Shown here: positions 41,882-44,435 of the stretch, in pieces
Layout: each line of letters starts with the position of its first letter
Position numbering within the stretch: position 1 is the first letter of the stretch
Assembly: GCA_035048485.1 (NCBI GenBank)
Contig: CM068588.1
Span: 30,130,769 to 30,194,768, forward strand
Reading direction: 5' to 3'
Source: Pteria penguin
Lineage: Eukaryota; Mollusca; Bivalvia; Pterioida; Pteriidae
DNA: 64,000 bases
Notes under the pieces: generated by a model
Told to the model about the DNA's origin: nothing
What the model saw: the letters and a program-made list of their open reading frames with translations, nothing else
Database searches by the model: none
Program-made: the position numbers and the translations under genes

Positions 41882-42476
41882 GGTAATCTAGAGGAAGATG
41901 ATGAGGAGAGCGATGTTGTAAGTCACAGATCACTCATTACAGATCACTTACTCATATATTAAGAGGACACATGGGTAAAGGGTCTGCTTTATTATAGGGA
42001 GATGTAGTCACTTAATTAGGGAGGCCCTCAGAAAAAGAAATCTACAAATGTATTGGATTTCAGAAGTTCTTGTAAATGATATACATGAAATGCTAGTACA
42101 TTTACTCTTTGATAGAACTGTTTATGTGGAATCACTGTCACTTACCTTGTAGAATAGAGAATCCTAGCAAGTGAAGTGAAGTTAAAAAAACTGTGGCTTC
42201 GTATGTTGCAAAAGCCCTGAAGAATTGTTACCTCAAAAAAGTTTTGTTTGCCATGCAATGTAGATCTAATAAGCTTGTGCAAAAATAGCATAGAGTTCTT
42301 AGATGAGAGTTTCCCAACACAACATAATCAACATGCCTTAATCACATCCAAATTGCCATGCCTTGATAAATATTTGAGATCTTTTTCAGGAGATGGATAA
42401 TCAGAGTGAGGCTGGGGATGACAAATCACGGGATGGTTCAAATAGTGATGATGATTCAAGGAGCATTCAATACTAA
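436..42476 (+). CDS. FANCD2: FANCD2, Fanconi anaemia group D2 protein (33 exons, 5' end missing)
   Basis: This is the nuclear DNA-repair protein that, with FANCI, is monoubiquitinated by the FA core complex and clamps DNA at interstrand crosslinks. The 33 exons listed separately join in one frame (3801 nt, 1266 residues plus TAA), each with GT/AG borders. Family landmarks run in order: [52 protein letters not shown] with the acceptor lysine, [96 protein letters not shown] and [13 protein letters not shown], followed by an acidic tail. Human FANCD2 is 1451 residues, so about 200-240 residues encoded upstream are outside the window. Similarity was recognised from knowledge of the family, not computed. 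Exon lengths and phases agree with no frame break, so the gene looks functional. Confidence 0.97.
561..815. repeat. degenerate minisatellite starting at the exon 1 donor
   Basis: Roughly six or seven diverged units of about 36-40 bp with the core CTCATGTATAGATAC. The first TATAGATAC is the exon 1 splice donor itself (GTATAGATAC at 561), so the array begins exactly at the exon edge. Confidence 0.7.
980..1177. repeat. minisatellite, 38-43-bp unit, five copies
   Basis: Five copies of a unit built on GGTAAATATTACCAGTAAAG followed by TGTATCTTTTGTGTA. Unit starts (GGTAA or GGTCA) fall near 990, 1029, 1071, 1110 and 1147. Three copies carry CAGGTAA or CAGGTCA, which is a good match to a 5' splice site. 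The rest of this intron (816-980, 1178-1471) shows nothing recognisable. Confidence 0.8.
1472..1559 (+). CDS. FANCD2: FANCD2 exon 2 of window
   Basis: Acceptor TTTGACAG and donor GAG|gtatgc. It completes a codon with its first base, then encodes [20 protein letters not shown] and on to LLSE (visible residues 42-71). LTVPILD is identical in vertebrate FANCD2. Confidence 0.92.
1695..1830 (-). mobile_element. SINE body fragment
   Basis: It shares the blocks GGTGATGGCA, GATGCATTGCA-like text, AATTTAGACCT and ACCCACCTGAAGCA-like text with the complete minus-strand SINE at 16085-16343, in the same order. The tRNA-like head is missing, so this is a decayed fragment. Confidence 0.6.
1882..1971. repeat. 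(TA)n microsatellite
   Basis: Nearly pure TA dinucleotide run of about 40 repeats in the intron between exons 2 and 3. It is likely length-polymorphic. Confidence 0.95.
2266..3344. mobile_element. TA-flanked terminal-inverted-repeat element, CpG-rich ends
   Basis: A 1079-bp element flanked by TA on both sides (2264-2265 and 3345-3346). The ends start CAGTGGGGTGCAGTCC and, read inward from the right, CAGATGGGTGCAGTCC, and both continue CTAACATAACAT. Each end also carries three GTTAAC cores, most written as CGCGTTAACG. The middle is AT-rich with AAT and AAAT microsatellites (about 2690-2930), and no transposase was seen. The TA duplication and CAG start suggest a non-autonomous Tc1/mariner-superfamily element; the family itself was not recognised. 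Confidence 0.85.
3360..4130 (+). repeat. bivalve-type dispersed repeat, tandem subunits
   Basis: Begins near ATGCCCCAGGATCATTAGGTCATGGGC, an imperfect stem-loop like those at 21014 and 28043. It continues as about five diverged units of 130-160 bp with recurring text such as AACTTTTCAACCAT, CATGTGTGTTCC and TGACCTTCA. ORFs here are short and do not resemble proteins. Confidence 0.65.
4331..4435 (+). CDS. FANCD2: FANCD2 exon 3 of window
   Basis: Acceptor CATCTTCTAG and donor GAG|gtcaga. Exactly 35 codons (visible residues 72-106) containing [18 protein letters not shown], the counterpart of vertebrate LEDLPVIIKFIL. Confidence 0.94.
4436..5494. other. FANCD2 intron, nothing recognised
   Basis: AT-rich intron sequence. 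The short open frames at 4592 and 4993 have no splice context, codon bias or similarity that would support a gene. Confidence 0.5.
5495..5684. mobile_element. fold-back (hairpin) MITE
   Basis: Long imperfect inverted repeat of about 190 bp. The left arm reads AATAGACAACTTGC, GATAATGGGTATC, AATACCTTTTAACGTTG and ATAGTGATGT. The right arm reads the complements in reverse order, ending GCAAGTTGTCTATT. The loop is about 25-30 bases. No coding content. Confidence 0.8.
5930..6180. repeat. AGGTCA-rich dispersed repeat
   Basis: Diverged copy of the mollusc-type repeat class with phrases such as GACTTTGACC, CAAGGTCATTG and CAAGGTCAAGGTCACAC. It is recognised by these phrases only; ends are not defined. 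Confidence 0.45.
6225..6313 (+). CDS. FANCD2: FANCD2 exon 4 of window
   Basis: Acceptor AATTAACAG and donor CGCAG|gtaaat. Encodes [20 protein letters not shown] and a short basic stretch (visible residues 107-135), ending two bases into an arginine codon. IVTEIR matches VISELR of vertebrates. The remainder is the variable linker. Confidence 0.88.
6508..6616 (+). CDS. FANCD2: FANCD2 exon 5 of window
   Basis: Acceptor TTTTTCAG and donor AAG|gtatgt. Contains [20 protein letters not shown] (visible residues 153-172), matching the [20 protein letters not shown] block. Confidence 0.93.
7054..8046. repeat. stem-loop-headed dispersed element
   Basis: Opens with GAGTCGGCTTC GGT GAAGCC, a perfect 6-bp stem, followed by CCACACTC, and closes with GAGGCGAGTGTGG at 8034-8046. 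CCACACTC and GAGTGTGG are complementary, giving short terminal inverted repeats. The interior is AT-rich with ACCTTGACCTTGAAG near the end. No ORF of note. The limits are an inference from these termini. Confidence 0.5.
8153..8245. mobile_element. fold-back element, 93 bp
   Basis: Near-perfect hairpin. TTGTTGCTGTTT, TGACTATGCCAAAA and GTTGTCA on the left are matched by TGACAAC, TTTTGGCATAGTCA and AAACAGCAACAA on the right, around a loop of about 15 bases (8192-8206). It could be a very short MITE. Confidence 0.85.
8247..9041. other. FANCD2 intron, nothing recognised
   Basis: AT-rich intron sequence between the fold-back element and exon 6. No repeat family or gene was recognised. Confidence 0.5.
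9042..9215 (+). CDS. FANCD2: FANCD2 exon 6 of window
   Basis: Acceptor TTGCCTAG and donor GAG|gttaga. Fifty-eight codons (visible residues 173-230) with [17 protein letters not shown] and [18 protein letters not shown], matching the vertebrate blocks around VLRNKIRSG. Confidence 0.96.
9350..9800 (+). repeat. tandem array of exon 7 splice-junction copies
   Basis: Seven diverged copies of the intron/exon 7 junction precede the real one. The acceptor-like AG ends at 9356, 9428, 9486, 9541, 9590, 9648 and 9706, and the genuine AG at 9764. The last four are exactly 58 bp apart. A typical unit reads ATTGTATGTTGTAG, GTACTCTAAGACTATTTTCC and CAGTGTTAAGTCACTCACTGAT. The true exon continues in the same text (GTGCTACGAGACTATTTTCC). 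Copies near the exon are closest to it. In the three copies nearest the exon the exon-like part reads V-L-stop or V-F-stop, so they cannot replace the exon. Confidence 0.9.
9765..9899 (+). CDS. FANCD2: FANCD2 exon 7 of window
   Basis: Acceptor ATGTTGCAG and donor CAG|gtgagg. Forty-five codons (visible residues 231-275) with [20 protein letters not shown] and [14 protein letters not shown], like the vertebrate YKYAFKFFDTYCQQ block. Its first 40 bases or so are the last unit of the preceding 58-bp repeat array, so the correct acceptor is one of eight similar ones. The reading frame and conservation select 9764/9765. Confidence 0.95.
9900..10460. other. FANCD2 intron, first part
   Basis: Intron sequence with a T-run/G-run at about 10406-10438 directly before the stem-loop-headed element. 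Otherwise nothing recognised. Confidence 0.5.
11665..11870. repeat. B-box-bearing block, copy 1
   Basis: Block AATTGGTTAACAGATAATGCC to CTCAACACTCAACATATG, containing GGTTCAAATCC (a match to the polymerase III B box) followed by a poly-T run. It is nearly identical to the block at 12515-12715 in the same element. Confidence 0.7.
12515..12715. repeat. B-box-bearing block, copy 2
   Basis: Near-identical copy of 11665-11870, about 850 bp downstream, with a few substitutions and a shorter T-run. This shows an internal duplication of the host element after the block had entered it. Confidence 0.7.
13404..13535 (+). CDS. FANCD2: FANCD2 exon 8 of window (ends in ubiquitin-acceptor lysine)
   Basis: Acceptor TTTTTTTCAG and donor AAG|gtacga. 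Forty-four codons (visible residues 276-319): [20 protein letters not shown] through MAPFAIFVK. The last codon AAG (13533-13535) aligns with human K561, the lysine that carries the single ubiquitin. The next exon supplies GILDY. Confidence 0.95.
13813..13920 (+). CDS. FANCD2: FANCD2 exon 9 of window
   Basis: Acceptor CTTTTAAAG and donor CAG|gtatag. Thirty-six codons, [20 protein letters not shown] and [16 protein letters not shown], nearly the same as the vertebrate GILDYLDN..QQIRKLFYVLSTLAF block directly after K561. Confidence 0.97.
14265..14314 (+). CDS. FANCD2: FANCD2 exon 10 of window
   Basis: Short 50-bp exon. Acceptor CATTTTAG and donor CCAAA|gtaagt. Encodes [16 protein letters not shown] (visible residues 356-371) and two bases of a lysine codon completed by exon 11. 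It matches vertebrate DDMHLVIRKQLSS. Confidence 0.94.
14970..15440. repeat. AGGTCA-rich dispersed repeat
   Basis: Diverged repeat text including TAACCTTTGACC, TTTCTAGATATTGTTGCC, ATGACCTTAACTCAAGGTCATAT and CAAGTTTATACTTCACAC. It belongs to the same broad class as the copies at 16804, 21014 and 28043. Confidence 0.45.
15530..15589 (+). CDS. FANCD2: FANCD2 exon 11 of window
   Basis: Acceptor GATGTCACAG and donor AATAG|gtaagt. Encodes [19 protein letters not shown] (visible residues 373-391) between two split codons, matching vertebrate YKLIGIIGAVTMAG. Confidence 0.94.
   Translation: MQENGHHWSHYGGQEYSIQ
15885..16054. repeat. 57-bp tandem repeat, three copies
   Basis: TGAATGACTGCA or TGAATGTCTGCA recurs at 15891, 15948 and 16005, giving an exact 57-bp period. 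Each unit includes GCTTAAATGAAAATATTAA and ATTGCAATAGGTGAAATTAA. Confidence 0.9.
16085..16343 (-). mobile_element. tRNA-derived SINE with 15-bp target duplication
   Basis: Read on the minus strand, the head is GGCCTAGTGGATAAGGTGC (A-box-like) and GTCCCGGGTTTGACTACCGCC (B box), followed by a body with TGAGACAGTAAAAACC and AGATGCCATCACC, and a tail of (AATC)n on the minus strand. The 15 bases TATATCAAGAATTGA occur at 16070-16084 and again at 16344-16358, a perfect target duplication. The insert therefore sits 57 bp before the exon 12 acceptor, which suggests a fairly recent insertion. Confidence 0.92.
16416..16599 (+). CDS. FANCD2: FANCD2 exon 12 of window
   Basis: Acceptor GGCATTCAG and donor GAA|gtcagt. 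After completing a serine codon it encodes 61 residues including [36 protein letters not shown] (visible residues 392-453), matching CTQVTSLLQLVHSC and ALYYDEFANLIQHEKLDPK. The upstream in-frame ATG at 16369 is intronic. The recognition region of this acceptor lies partly in the target duplication of a SINE. Confidence 0.94.
16804..17090 (+). repeat. dispersed repeat related to 21014 and 28043
   Basis: Shares ATTGATAGA, TTTGTCTGTCTT, GTCAACCTTAACC, GAGACTTCATATTTGGCATGC, AATAAAGCC and CACCAAGGTCATTGACCTTG with the copies at 21014 and 28043 in the same order. Confidence 0.75.
17400..17945 (+). repeat. stem-loop-headed AGGTCA-rich repeat, tandem units
   Basis: Begins with the hairpin CCCCACTTTTC-A-CGAAAAGCGTGGGG (17403-17428), then CTGTCCGTCCGTC. 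It continues as three units of about 120 bp containing GGGCCTTCATATTTGGC, TGTGTGTCCCTAATTAC, ACCTTTCTATTGGTACC and GTGACCTTGACGGTGACC. The minus-strand open frame 17510-17878 is a by-product of these units. Confidence 0.75.
17946..20240. other. FANCD2 intron, mostly unrecognised
   Basis: Around 18325 the text CCCTAACTACGACACTA / CCCTAACTGCGACACTT is a short tandem pair. A C-run sits at 19031-19043. A stretch at about 19880-20080 carries SINE-body phrases (AAATTTCTGTGGCAG, GATGAGACAGTAAAAG). No gene was seen. Confidence 0.45.
20241..20317 (+). CDS. FANCD2: FANCD2 exon 13 of window
   Basis: Acceptor GAATATTTAG and donor GACAG|gtatgt. Encodes [20 protein letters not shown] and DGIQD (visible residues 454-478), matching EWVGHTICNDFQDAFVVD. 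With the chosen exon 12 donor there is one glutamate more than in human at the junction. Confidence 0.92.
20817..20948 (+). CDS. FANCD2: FANCD2 exon 14 of window
   Basis: Acceptor AATTATTTCAG and donor ACAAA|gtaagt. Encodes [20 protein letters not shown] and [17 protein letters not shown] (visible residues 480-522). It corresponds to the variable vertebrate segment with IAINLLPLLF. The frame passes cleanly to exon 15. Confidence 0.88.
21014..21270 (+). repeat. stem-loop-headed dispersed repeat, complete-looking copy
   Basis: Starts TATGCTCCCGGATTGATAGATCGGGGCATA, an imperfect hairpin. It continues with TTTTGTCCTGTCTGTCTG, TAACCATGGC, GAGACTTCATATTTGACATG, GACACCAAGGTCGATGACC, a G-run and TTTCACAAACACAGCTTGTT. 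It aligns along its length with 28043-28325. Confidence 0.8.
21638..22275 (+). repeat. tandem dispersed repeat, about four 150-200-bp units
   Basis: Starts GACCGGATTGCAAAGCAGG and CTGTCCGTCC. Recurring unit text: ATCAAACTTGGTAGGTTTGCAGAC, GACTGATGTGAAATTTGGTGACC and GCTTGATTTCTTGCATACCAT, each with small changes. A related start occurs at about 27350. Confidence 0.75.
22466..22566 (+). CDS. FANCD2: FANCD2 exon 15 of window
   Basis: Acceptor TTTTTGAACAG and donor TTAG|gtatgt. Encodes [20 protein letters not shown] and [13 protein letters not shown] (visible residues 524-556), matching vertebrate SPLCLAPYFRLLRLC and NGNLEEIDGLL. Confidence 0.96.
22567..23183. other. FANCD2 intron, nothing recognised
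   Basis: AT-rich intron sequence. The 22883-23071 open frame lacks splice context and similarity. Confidence 0.5.
23184..23408 (+). CDS. FANCD2: FANCD2 exon 16 of window
   Basis: Acceptor TTTACATATCAG and donor GCAG|gtcagt. Largest exon here: 74 full codons with [40 protein letters not shown] and EKCLA (visible residues 557-631). [11 protein letters not shown] is a strongly conserved FANCD2 motif. Confidence 0.97.
23409..24046. other. FANCD2 intron, nothing recognised
   Basis: AT-rich intron sequence before the SINE. Frames read on through the exon 16 donor end at 23467. Confidence 0.5.
24047..24216 (+). mobile_element. tRNA-headed SINE (family 2)
   Basis: GGCAGGCTTAATGTAGTGGGTAAGCG (A-box-like) and CTTGGTTTGATTCCAAGG (B box), then TATTTAAGAGGTTGGTTACC, TCCTGCTTCCATGTTGC and the tail AACACCAATCAACCAAC. 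The same family lies inverted at 60485-60670. Confidence 0.8.
24217..24689. mobile_element. 473-bp terminal-inverted-repeat element abutting the SINE
   Basis: Ends are CAGTGTCTGCGAAA and, on the right, its complement TTTCGCAGACACTG. CAACTA flanks both sides (24211-24216 and 24690-24695), an apparent 6-bp target duplication. GGTCCGAT/GGACCGA words recur inside both halves. The CAGTG start fits hAT-like elements, but their duplication is usually 8 bp, so the superfamily is left open. The open frame at 24459 inside it has no recognised product. Confidence 0.75.
24937..25051 (+). CDS. FANCD2: FANCD2 exon 17 of window
   Basis: Acceptor TGATTACAG and donor AAAAAA|gtgagt. Encodes [20 protein letters not shown] and [17 protein letters not shown] (visible residues 633-669). 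YVPPLGNFD and the basic KIRKKGK region of vertebrates sit at this place, so this is the basic linker after the core helical domain. Confidence 0.85.
25080..25139. repeat. (TA)n microsatellite
   Basis: Thirty TA dinucleotides starting 28 bp after the exon 17 donor. Open frames across it are artefacts of the repeat. Confidence 0.95.
25185..25850. repeat. minisatellite, about 44-bp unit, about 14-15 copies
   Basis: Head-to-tail units of ATTCATGAGCTAGAGATGGA, TCAGAGCTTACTGTTAACAC and AATC with substitutions and small indels, from about 25185 to 25850. The middle copies are most alike. The rest of the intron (25851-27111) holds a T-run at about 26476-26505 and nothing else recognised. Confidence 0.9.
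27112..27184 (+). CDS. FANCD2: FANCD2 exon 18 of window
   Basis: Acceptor GTATGTATCAG and donor AAG|gtagtt. Encodes [20 protein letters not shown] and VLDK (visible residues 671-694), a charged low-complexity linker. The assignment rests on splice signals, frame continuity with exons 17 and 19, and position; similarity alone would not show it. Confidence 0.75.
27350..27720. repeat. dispersed repeat related to 21638
   Basis: GGGCCAGATTGCAAAGTAATT, GGTCTATAGTGGTAGATTGGTG and TGTTCATCTGTTTGAAGACCG parallel the start of the 21638 repeat. CATGACCTTGATTCATGACC and AAGTCAAGGTCACAA follow. Confidence 0.55.
28043..28325 (+). repeat. stem-loop-headed dispersed repeat, complete-looking copy
   Basis: TATGCCCCAGGATCAATAGATCAGCGGCAT at the start is an imperfect hairpin. 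It continues with CTGTCTATTTGTCTGTCTG, TAACCATGGCCATAAC, GACTTCATATTTCACATGC, CCTTTGACCTTGACAATGACC and CACAAACACAGCTTGTT. It is collinear with 21014-21270. Confidence 0.8.
28477..28565 (+). CDS. FANCD2: FANCD2 exon 19 of window
   Basis: Acceptor ATATTTTAG and donor TTCAG|gtataa. Encodes [20 protein letters not shown] and DINSYRPFF (visible residues 695-723). SYRPFFRELDI across the junction matches SHAFFRELDI. Two TQ pairs are possible ATM/ATR phosphorylation sites by motif only. Confidence 0.9.
28771..28852. repeat. 20-bp tandem repeat, four copies
   Basis: TTTTTTTCACACTACATGTA repeated four times with a varying T-run, in the short intron between exons 19 and 20. Confidence 0.95.
28987..29068 (+). 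CDS. FANCD2: FANCD2 exon 20 of window
   Basis: Acceptor CTTTTTATAG and donor AAG|gtaagg. Encodes [20 protein letters not shown] and DTEMNTK (visible residues 725-751), matching [27 protein letters not shown]. Confidence 0.96.
29270..29530. repeat. diverged AGGTCA-type dispersed repeat
   Basis: Phrases such as ATCAAATTTAAACTTCACCC, GAGGGTCAACGTCACTGAG and CTTTAATCAAGTTGATTGTC resemble the repeat at 15300-15440. The copy is weak and its ends are undefined. Confidence 0.4.
30006..30122 (+). CDS. FANCD2: FANCD2 exon 21 of window
   Basis: Acceptor CATCCTTACAG and donor AAG|gtaaat. Thirty-nine codons (visible residues 752-790): [20 protein letters not shown] and [16 protein letters not shown], matching [20 protein letters not shown] and the segment to FLK. 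Confidence 0.95.
30655..31175 (+). repeat. tandem dispersed repeat, four units of about 140 bp
   Basis: Recurring unit: TATTTCACACAAATGTTCC, TTGGGAAAGGGACTTTTGGA, CATAGGTCACTCAAGGTCA and TTTCTGAAAGGTCAAGG. It spans the intron between exons 21 and 22 and explains the open frames at 30666 and 30929. Confidence 0.75.
31739..31867 (+). CDS. FANCD2: FANCD2 exon 22 of window
   Basis: Acceptor CATATTCTGCAG and donor CAG|gtgaat. Forty-three codons (visible residues 791-833): [38 protein letters not shown], matching NIGFSHLQQR and LLTPMCNHLENIHNYFQ. Confidence 0.96.
31868..32571. other. FANCD2 intron, nothing recognised
   Basis: AT-rich intron sequence with no repeat family or RNA gene that I can identify. 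Confidence 0.5.
32572..32690 (+). CDS. FANCD2: FANCD2 exon 23 of window
   Basis: Acceptor CTTTTTGTAG and donor TCATG|gtacat. Encodes [39 protein letters not shown] (visible residues 834-872) and two bases of a tryptophan codon. It matches LAAENHGVVDGPG and SSCYQRLLQIFHGLFAW. Confidence 0.95.
33190..33303 (+). CDS. FANCD2: FANCD2 exon 24 of window
   Basis: Acceptor TTGTTTTAG and donor GTCAA|gtaagt. Encodes [37 protein letters not shown] (visible residues 874-910), matching SGFSQPENQNLLYSALHVL and the following helix. Confidence 0.93.
33609..33736 (+). CDS. FANCD2: FANCD2 exon 25 of window
   Basis: Acceptor CTTTTAACAG and donor AATAG|gttagt. Encodes [38 protein letters not shown] (visible residues 912-953), matching [28 protein letters not shown]. 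Confidence 0.95.
34033..34198. mobile_element. 166-bp TA-flanked MITE
   Basis: Ends are CAGTCAAACCTGTCTATTAAGG and, inward from the right, CAGTAAAACCTGTCTCTATTAAG, with TA on both sides (34031-34032 and 34199-34200). GGCCTTTATAGACAGGTGGCC-like text recurs inside. It is typical of short Tc1/mariner-derived MITEs in animals. Confidence 0.88.
34757..34856 (+). CDS. FANCD2: FANCD2 exon 26 of window
   Basis: Acceptor TTTCTTGTAG and donor CTTAA|gtgagg. Encodes [33 protein letters not shown] (visible residues 954-986), matching LARQFLCRVWPSGDKEKSN..NDQLHALL. Confidence 0.93.
34986..35215 (+). mobile_element. decayed SINE copy
   Basis: GGGCTAGGTGGTCCAGTAGTA (A-box-like), GAATCTAAGGACGAAGGCTACATTTCAGATG, then CTGTTCAGACAAGACC and AACAATGCACCAGGCAGGTGCC. 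It parallels the tRNA-headed SINE bodies elsewhere in the window but the B box is poor. Confidence 0.45.
35480..35696 (+). CDS. FANCD2: FANCD2 exon 27 of window
   Basis: Acceptor CAATTCCAG and donor GAG|gtaact. Seventy-two full codons (visible residues 987-1059): [60 protein letters not shown], matching the [26 protein letters not shown] block. Confidence 0.96.
36146..36318. mobile_element. fold-back MITE, about 173 bp
   Basis: Arms of about 75 bp: ATAGAGTAAGTGTCATATTT, TTTTCATGTAGGAATCAATT and AATGGCTGATGCATTTATTA on the left, with their complements in reverse order on the right ending GAATATGACACTTATTCTAT. The loop is about 20 bases around 36222-36242. No ORF. Confidence 0.88.
36810..36881 (+). 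CDS. FANCD2: FANCD2 exon 28 of window
   Basis: Acceptor TGTTTTACAG and donor AAG|gtatca. Twenty-four codons, [24 protein letters not shown], matching [22 protein letters not shown]. Confidence 0.95.
37015..37245 (+). mobile_element. decayed tRNA-headed SINE copy
   Basis: GAGCCATGTAGCTCTATTGATAAGGTG (A-box-like), TTTTTGATTCCTGATGG (B-box-like), TTAGATGAGACAGTAAAATTC, AAAGATCTTTCAGTGTTTCAGGTGC and AAATTTCTCTGGATTGCATCAGGC. It is collinear with the SINE at 16085-16343 in opposite orientation. Confidence 0.6.
37360..37398 (+). CDS. FANCD2: FANCD2 exon 29 of window (39-bp micro-exon)
   Basis: Acceptor TTTTTTCAG and donor AAG|gtagag. Thirteen codons, [13 protein letters not shown], linking NLIK of exon 28 to YGRQF of exon 30 as in vertebrate VFDSHPVLHVCLKYGR. 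Confidence 0.94.
37399..38054. other. FANCD2 intron, nothing recognised
   Basis: AT-rich intron sequence. No repeat or gene was recognised. Confidence 0.5.
38055..38204 (+). CDS. FANCD2: FANCD2 exon 30 of window
   Basis: Acceptor TTCTGTTGTAG and donor AAG|gtcagg. Fifty codons (visible residues 1097-1146): [50 protein letters not shown], matching YGRLFVEAFLKQCMPLLD and LLHHLCGHSK. Confidence 0.97.
38390..39692 (+). mobile_element. pogo/Tigger-like DNA transposon remnant
   Basis: Flanked by TA (38388-38389 and 39693-39694). The ends are CAGTGCCCGCCACTTAATTG and, inward from the right, CAGTGCAAGCTGCTTAATCG, and both then carry GAATA/GAATAA words. The interior encodes the C-terminal part of a pogo-superfamily transposase (see 38850-39135). 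At 1303 bp it is well short of an autonomous copy (2-3 kb). Confidence 0.88.
38850..39135 (+). pseudogene. pogo/Tigger transposase C-terminal remnant
   Basis: In one frame the sequence reads [20 protein letters not shown] followed by AGFVLSDND. The AW..V...[10 protein letters not shown] pattern is typical just after the DDE catalytic core of Tigger/CENP-B-like transposases. A frame just upstream gives RKITENIDK and then a stop, and the catalytic core is not present. The open frame on the opposite strand (38727-39128) is a shadow. Confidence 0.8.
39742..40893. mobile_element. second pogo/Tigger-like element, non-autonomous
   Basis: Flanked by TA (39740-39741 and 40894-40895). The ends are CAGTGATGCTCCGTTAATCC and, from the right, CAGTGATGCTCTGTTTATCT. 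TCCGGA/ATCCGG words recur near both ends. CAGTNNNGCTNCGTTTATCCGG is the known Tigger terminus. 1152 bp with no transposase frame. It starts 49 bp after the end of the first element. Confidence 0.88.
41031..41177 (+). CDS. FANCD2: FANCD2 exon 31 of window
   Basis: Acceptor TAATTTTCAG and donor AAA|gtaagt. Forty-nine codons (visible residues 1147-1195): [40 protein letters not shown], matching [39 protein letters not shown]. Confidence 0.98.
41178..41788. other. FANCD2 intron, nothing recognised
   Basis: AT-rich intron sequence without recognised repeats. Confidence 0.5.
41789..41917 (+). CDS. FANCD2: FANCD2 exon 32 of window (acidic tail, GAT run)
   Basis: Acceptor TGTTTCAG and donor GATGTT|gtaagt. 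Forty-three codons (visible residues 1196-1238): [20 protein letters not shown], then nine GAT (Asp) codons, then [13 protein letters not shown]. It matches vertebrate LQGEEIKSQNSQE..DES and the acidic tail. LSQS gives one SQ motif. Confidence 0.95.
42390..42476 (+). CDS. FANCD2: FANCD2 last exon (33 of window)
   Basis: Acceptor CTTTTTCAG; stop TAA at 42474-42476. Twenty-eight residues, [28 protein letters not shown], acidic like the vertebrate C-terminus (DSDESYDDSD). Confidence 0.93.
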   Translation, partial: EMDNQSEAGDDKSRDGSNSDDDSRSIQY

Positions 42477-43735
42477 TACATGTATATGTAATGAAAACGC
42501 CCTAGGGAGAAACAATGTATAAGATTTAATGGTGTGCGGAAATAAAAATGTATTTTATAACCAAGGGTTACAGAAGTAGTTTGAATCATTGTAAACAATA
42601 TGCATTTATTCCAAAGGTTTTATGTTGATATTGAACAGTAAAAGGGTATAATGCAAGAAGATAAAGAATTGTAGTTATAAAGTAGTGCAATATATGCTAA
42701 TAAATATGAAAATGTAAAAATGAAATTGAGCAAAATAATCATGTTTTTCTAAAACTGTGCTTTGTTAAAGTTGAATATGACTGAATTCTTTGTAAGTCTT
42801 CAGTGTGGAATAAATGCAGAGAAGTTAATGTATATATTCCTTTTTTTCCTGTGGCAATTTCTTATTGACTTTTTCCGCATATCTTTTTGTAGTATTAAGT
42901 TTTGGAACAAACTGTCGTCTAAGTTACAAAATTTGTGTAGAGTTAGCTACATATGATTGTGTATTATTGTCAATCACAAAATGCTGTCCATCAGGACATT
43001 TTGTGAAGACATAATTAATGTTTGAATTAATTGTCTCATCATGAAAGAACATCTGGTTACTCTGTTTATTTAGAATACACACACATGTGTGTGATTAAAA
43101 CATAAGTCTTATTTATCGAATATAATCTATATGTGCAATAGTACTTCAAGATCAAGTTAGATGAAGTTTTCCTTGACATCACTTACAGTGATGCTAATTT
43201 ATTTTTACCCTAATTGTTTTATTATGAAATAGTACTAAACATTGAAACTGTTTAGATATGATTATGAAAATTCATTTTGATATAAATTCATTATTTTCTT
43301 CCTTTTTATACTCGGTTTTATGTTAAATGGTGTGAGAAAGGGATTTCCAAGTTGTTTATTATTTTATGTTATGATATAGTGCTTTATGGCTTACTGAGAG
43401 TTCCATAGCTGTGGCACTGTGATATTCCAAACGATTTTTAATTACCAGTACTGAAAATGGTAAATACTTTTAAGTATGAAAGAAGCTTTGATTGATGTTA
43501 TCACATTGTACAAATGTTACATGTAGTTATGAAATATCAGTTGATGTATTGTTACTTATTGTTTTCGAAGTTCTTTTTGTTCAGTCTTTATAATAATTTA
43601 ATTGAAACATTCAGACAGATTATTAGTTATTTTTATGAATATTATGGAAAGAAAGGAAGTCTAAACTTACACAAAATTTATTATACGTTACCAAGTGTAA
43701 AATTATTGTGCATGAATAAAATATGTTGTAAGATT
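42477..43735 (+). other. FANCD2 3' UTR and downstream, inferred
   Basis: Follows the TAA. AATAAA hexamers lie at 42541-42546 (65 nt after the stop) and 43715-43720, the latter followed by a GT/T-rich stretch, so either a short or a roughly 1.25-kb UTR is possible. Open frames at 42762 and 43514 show no support as genes. Confidence 0.5.
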
Positions 43736-44039
43736 ATTTGGTGTTATTATTATGTACTGTATATTGTATGAGTTCACTTTAAAATGTAATACAGAAATAC
43801 AAATACTTGTAAAGAAAAGGAGGAAAGTTATGCGAATTTGATGCTTTAATCCTGAAAGCAAAGAAAGAAAGAAGTAAGCACTCAGCCAGTGGCGTATGGC
43901 ATTTAGAGTTTAAACTTGGTCCCTATTTTGATACTCCCTCCTTAAGACCAGAGGTGATCCACTTGCACATCCAACTGTGTGTGCTTAGGTCTGTTTATTT
44001 GTTACATTTCTATTAGACGATTTCAAAGTAATGATATAT

Positions 44040-44435
44040 AGTAATTCCACCTATGGCACCCAATCAGCAATCTGATATACAGTCCAATCTGCAAACTGGT
44101 ACACAAGGCAAACTGATATACAGGCCAATCTGCAAACTGATATACAGGGCAACTTGATATACAGGCCAATCTACAAACTGATATACAGGGCAAACTGATA
44201 CACTTGCCAATCTGCAAACTGATATATATGGCAAACTAATATACAGGCCAATCTACAAACTGATAATACAGGGCAAACCACAAACTGATATACAGGCCAT
44301 CTACAAACTGATATACAAGCCAGTCTACAAACTGATATACAAGCCAATCTGCAAACTGATACACGGGTCAGTCTACAGACTGATATACAAGCCAGTCTAC
44401 AAACTGATGTACTGGCCAATCAGCAAACAGATTTA
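44040..44435. repeat. minisatellite, 22-24-bp unit, about 16-17 copies
   Basis: Units of AAACTGATATACAGGCCAATCTGC with point changes and small indels. The two overlapping minus-strand open frames (repeated QFADWPVYQFA-like words) arise from this repeat. Confidence 0.93.

Noticed and set aside
44023..44419. Two minus-strand frames with repeated QFADWPVYQFA-like words
   Set aside because: They come from the 22-24-bp minisatellite and do not extend beyond it.
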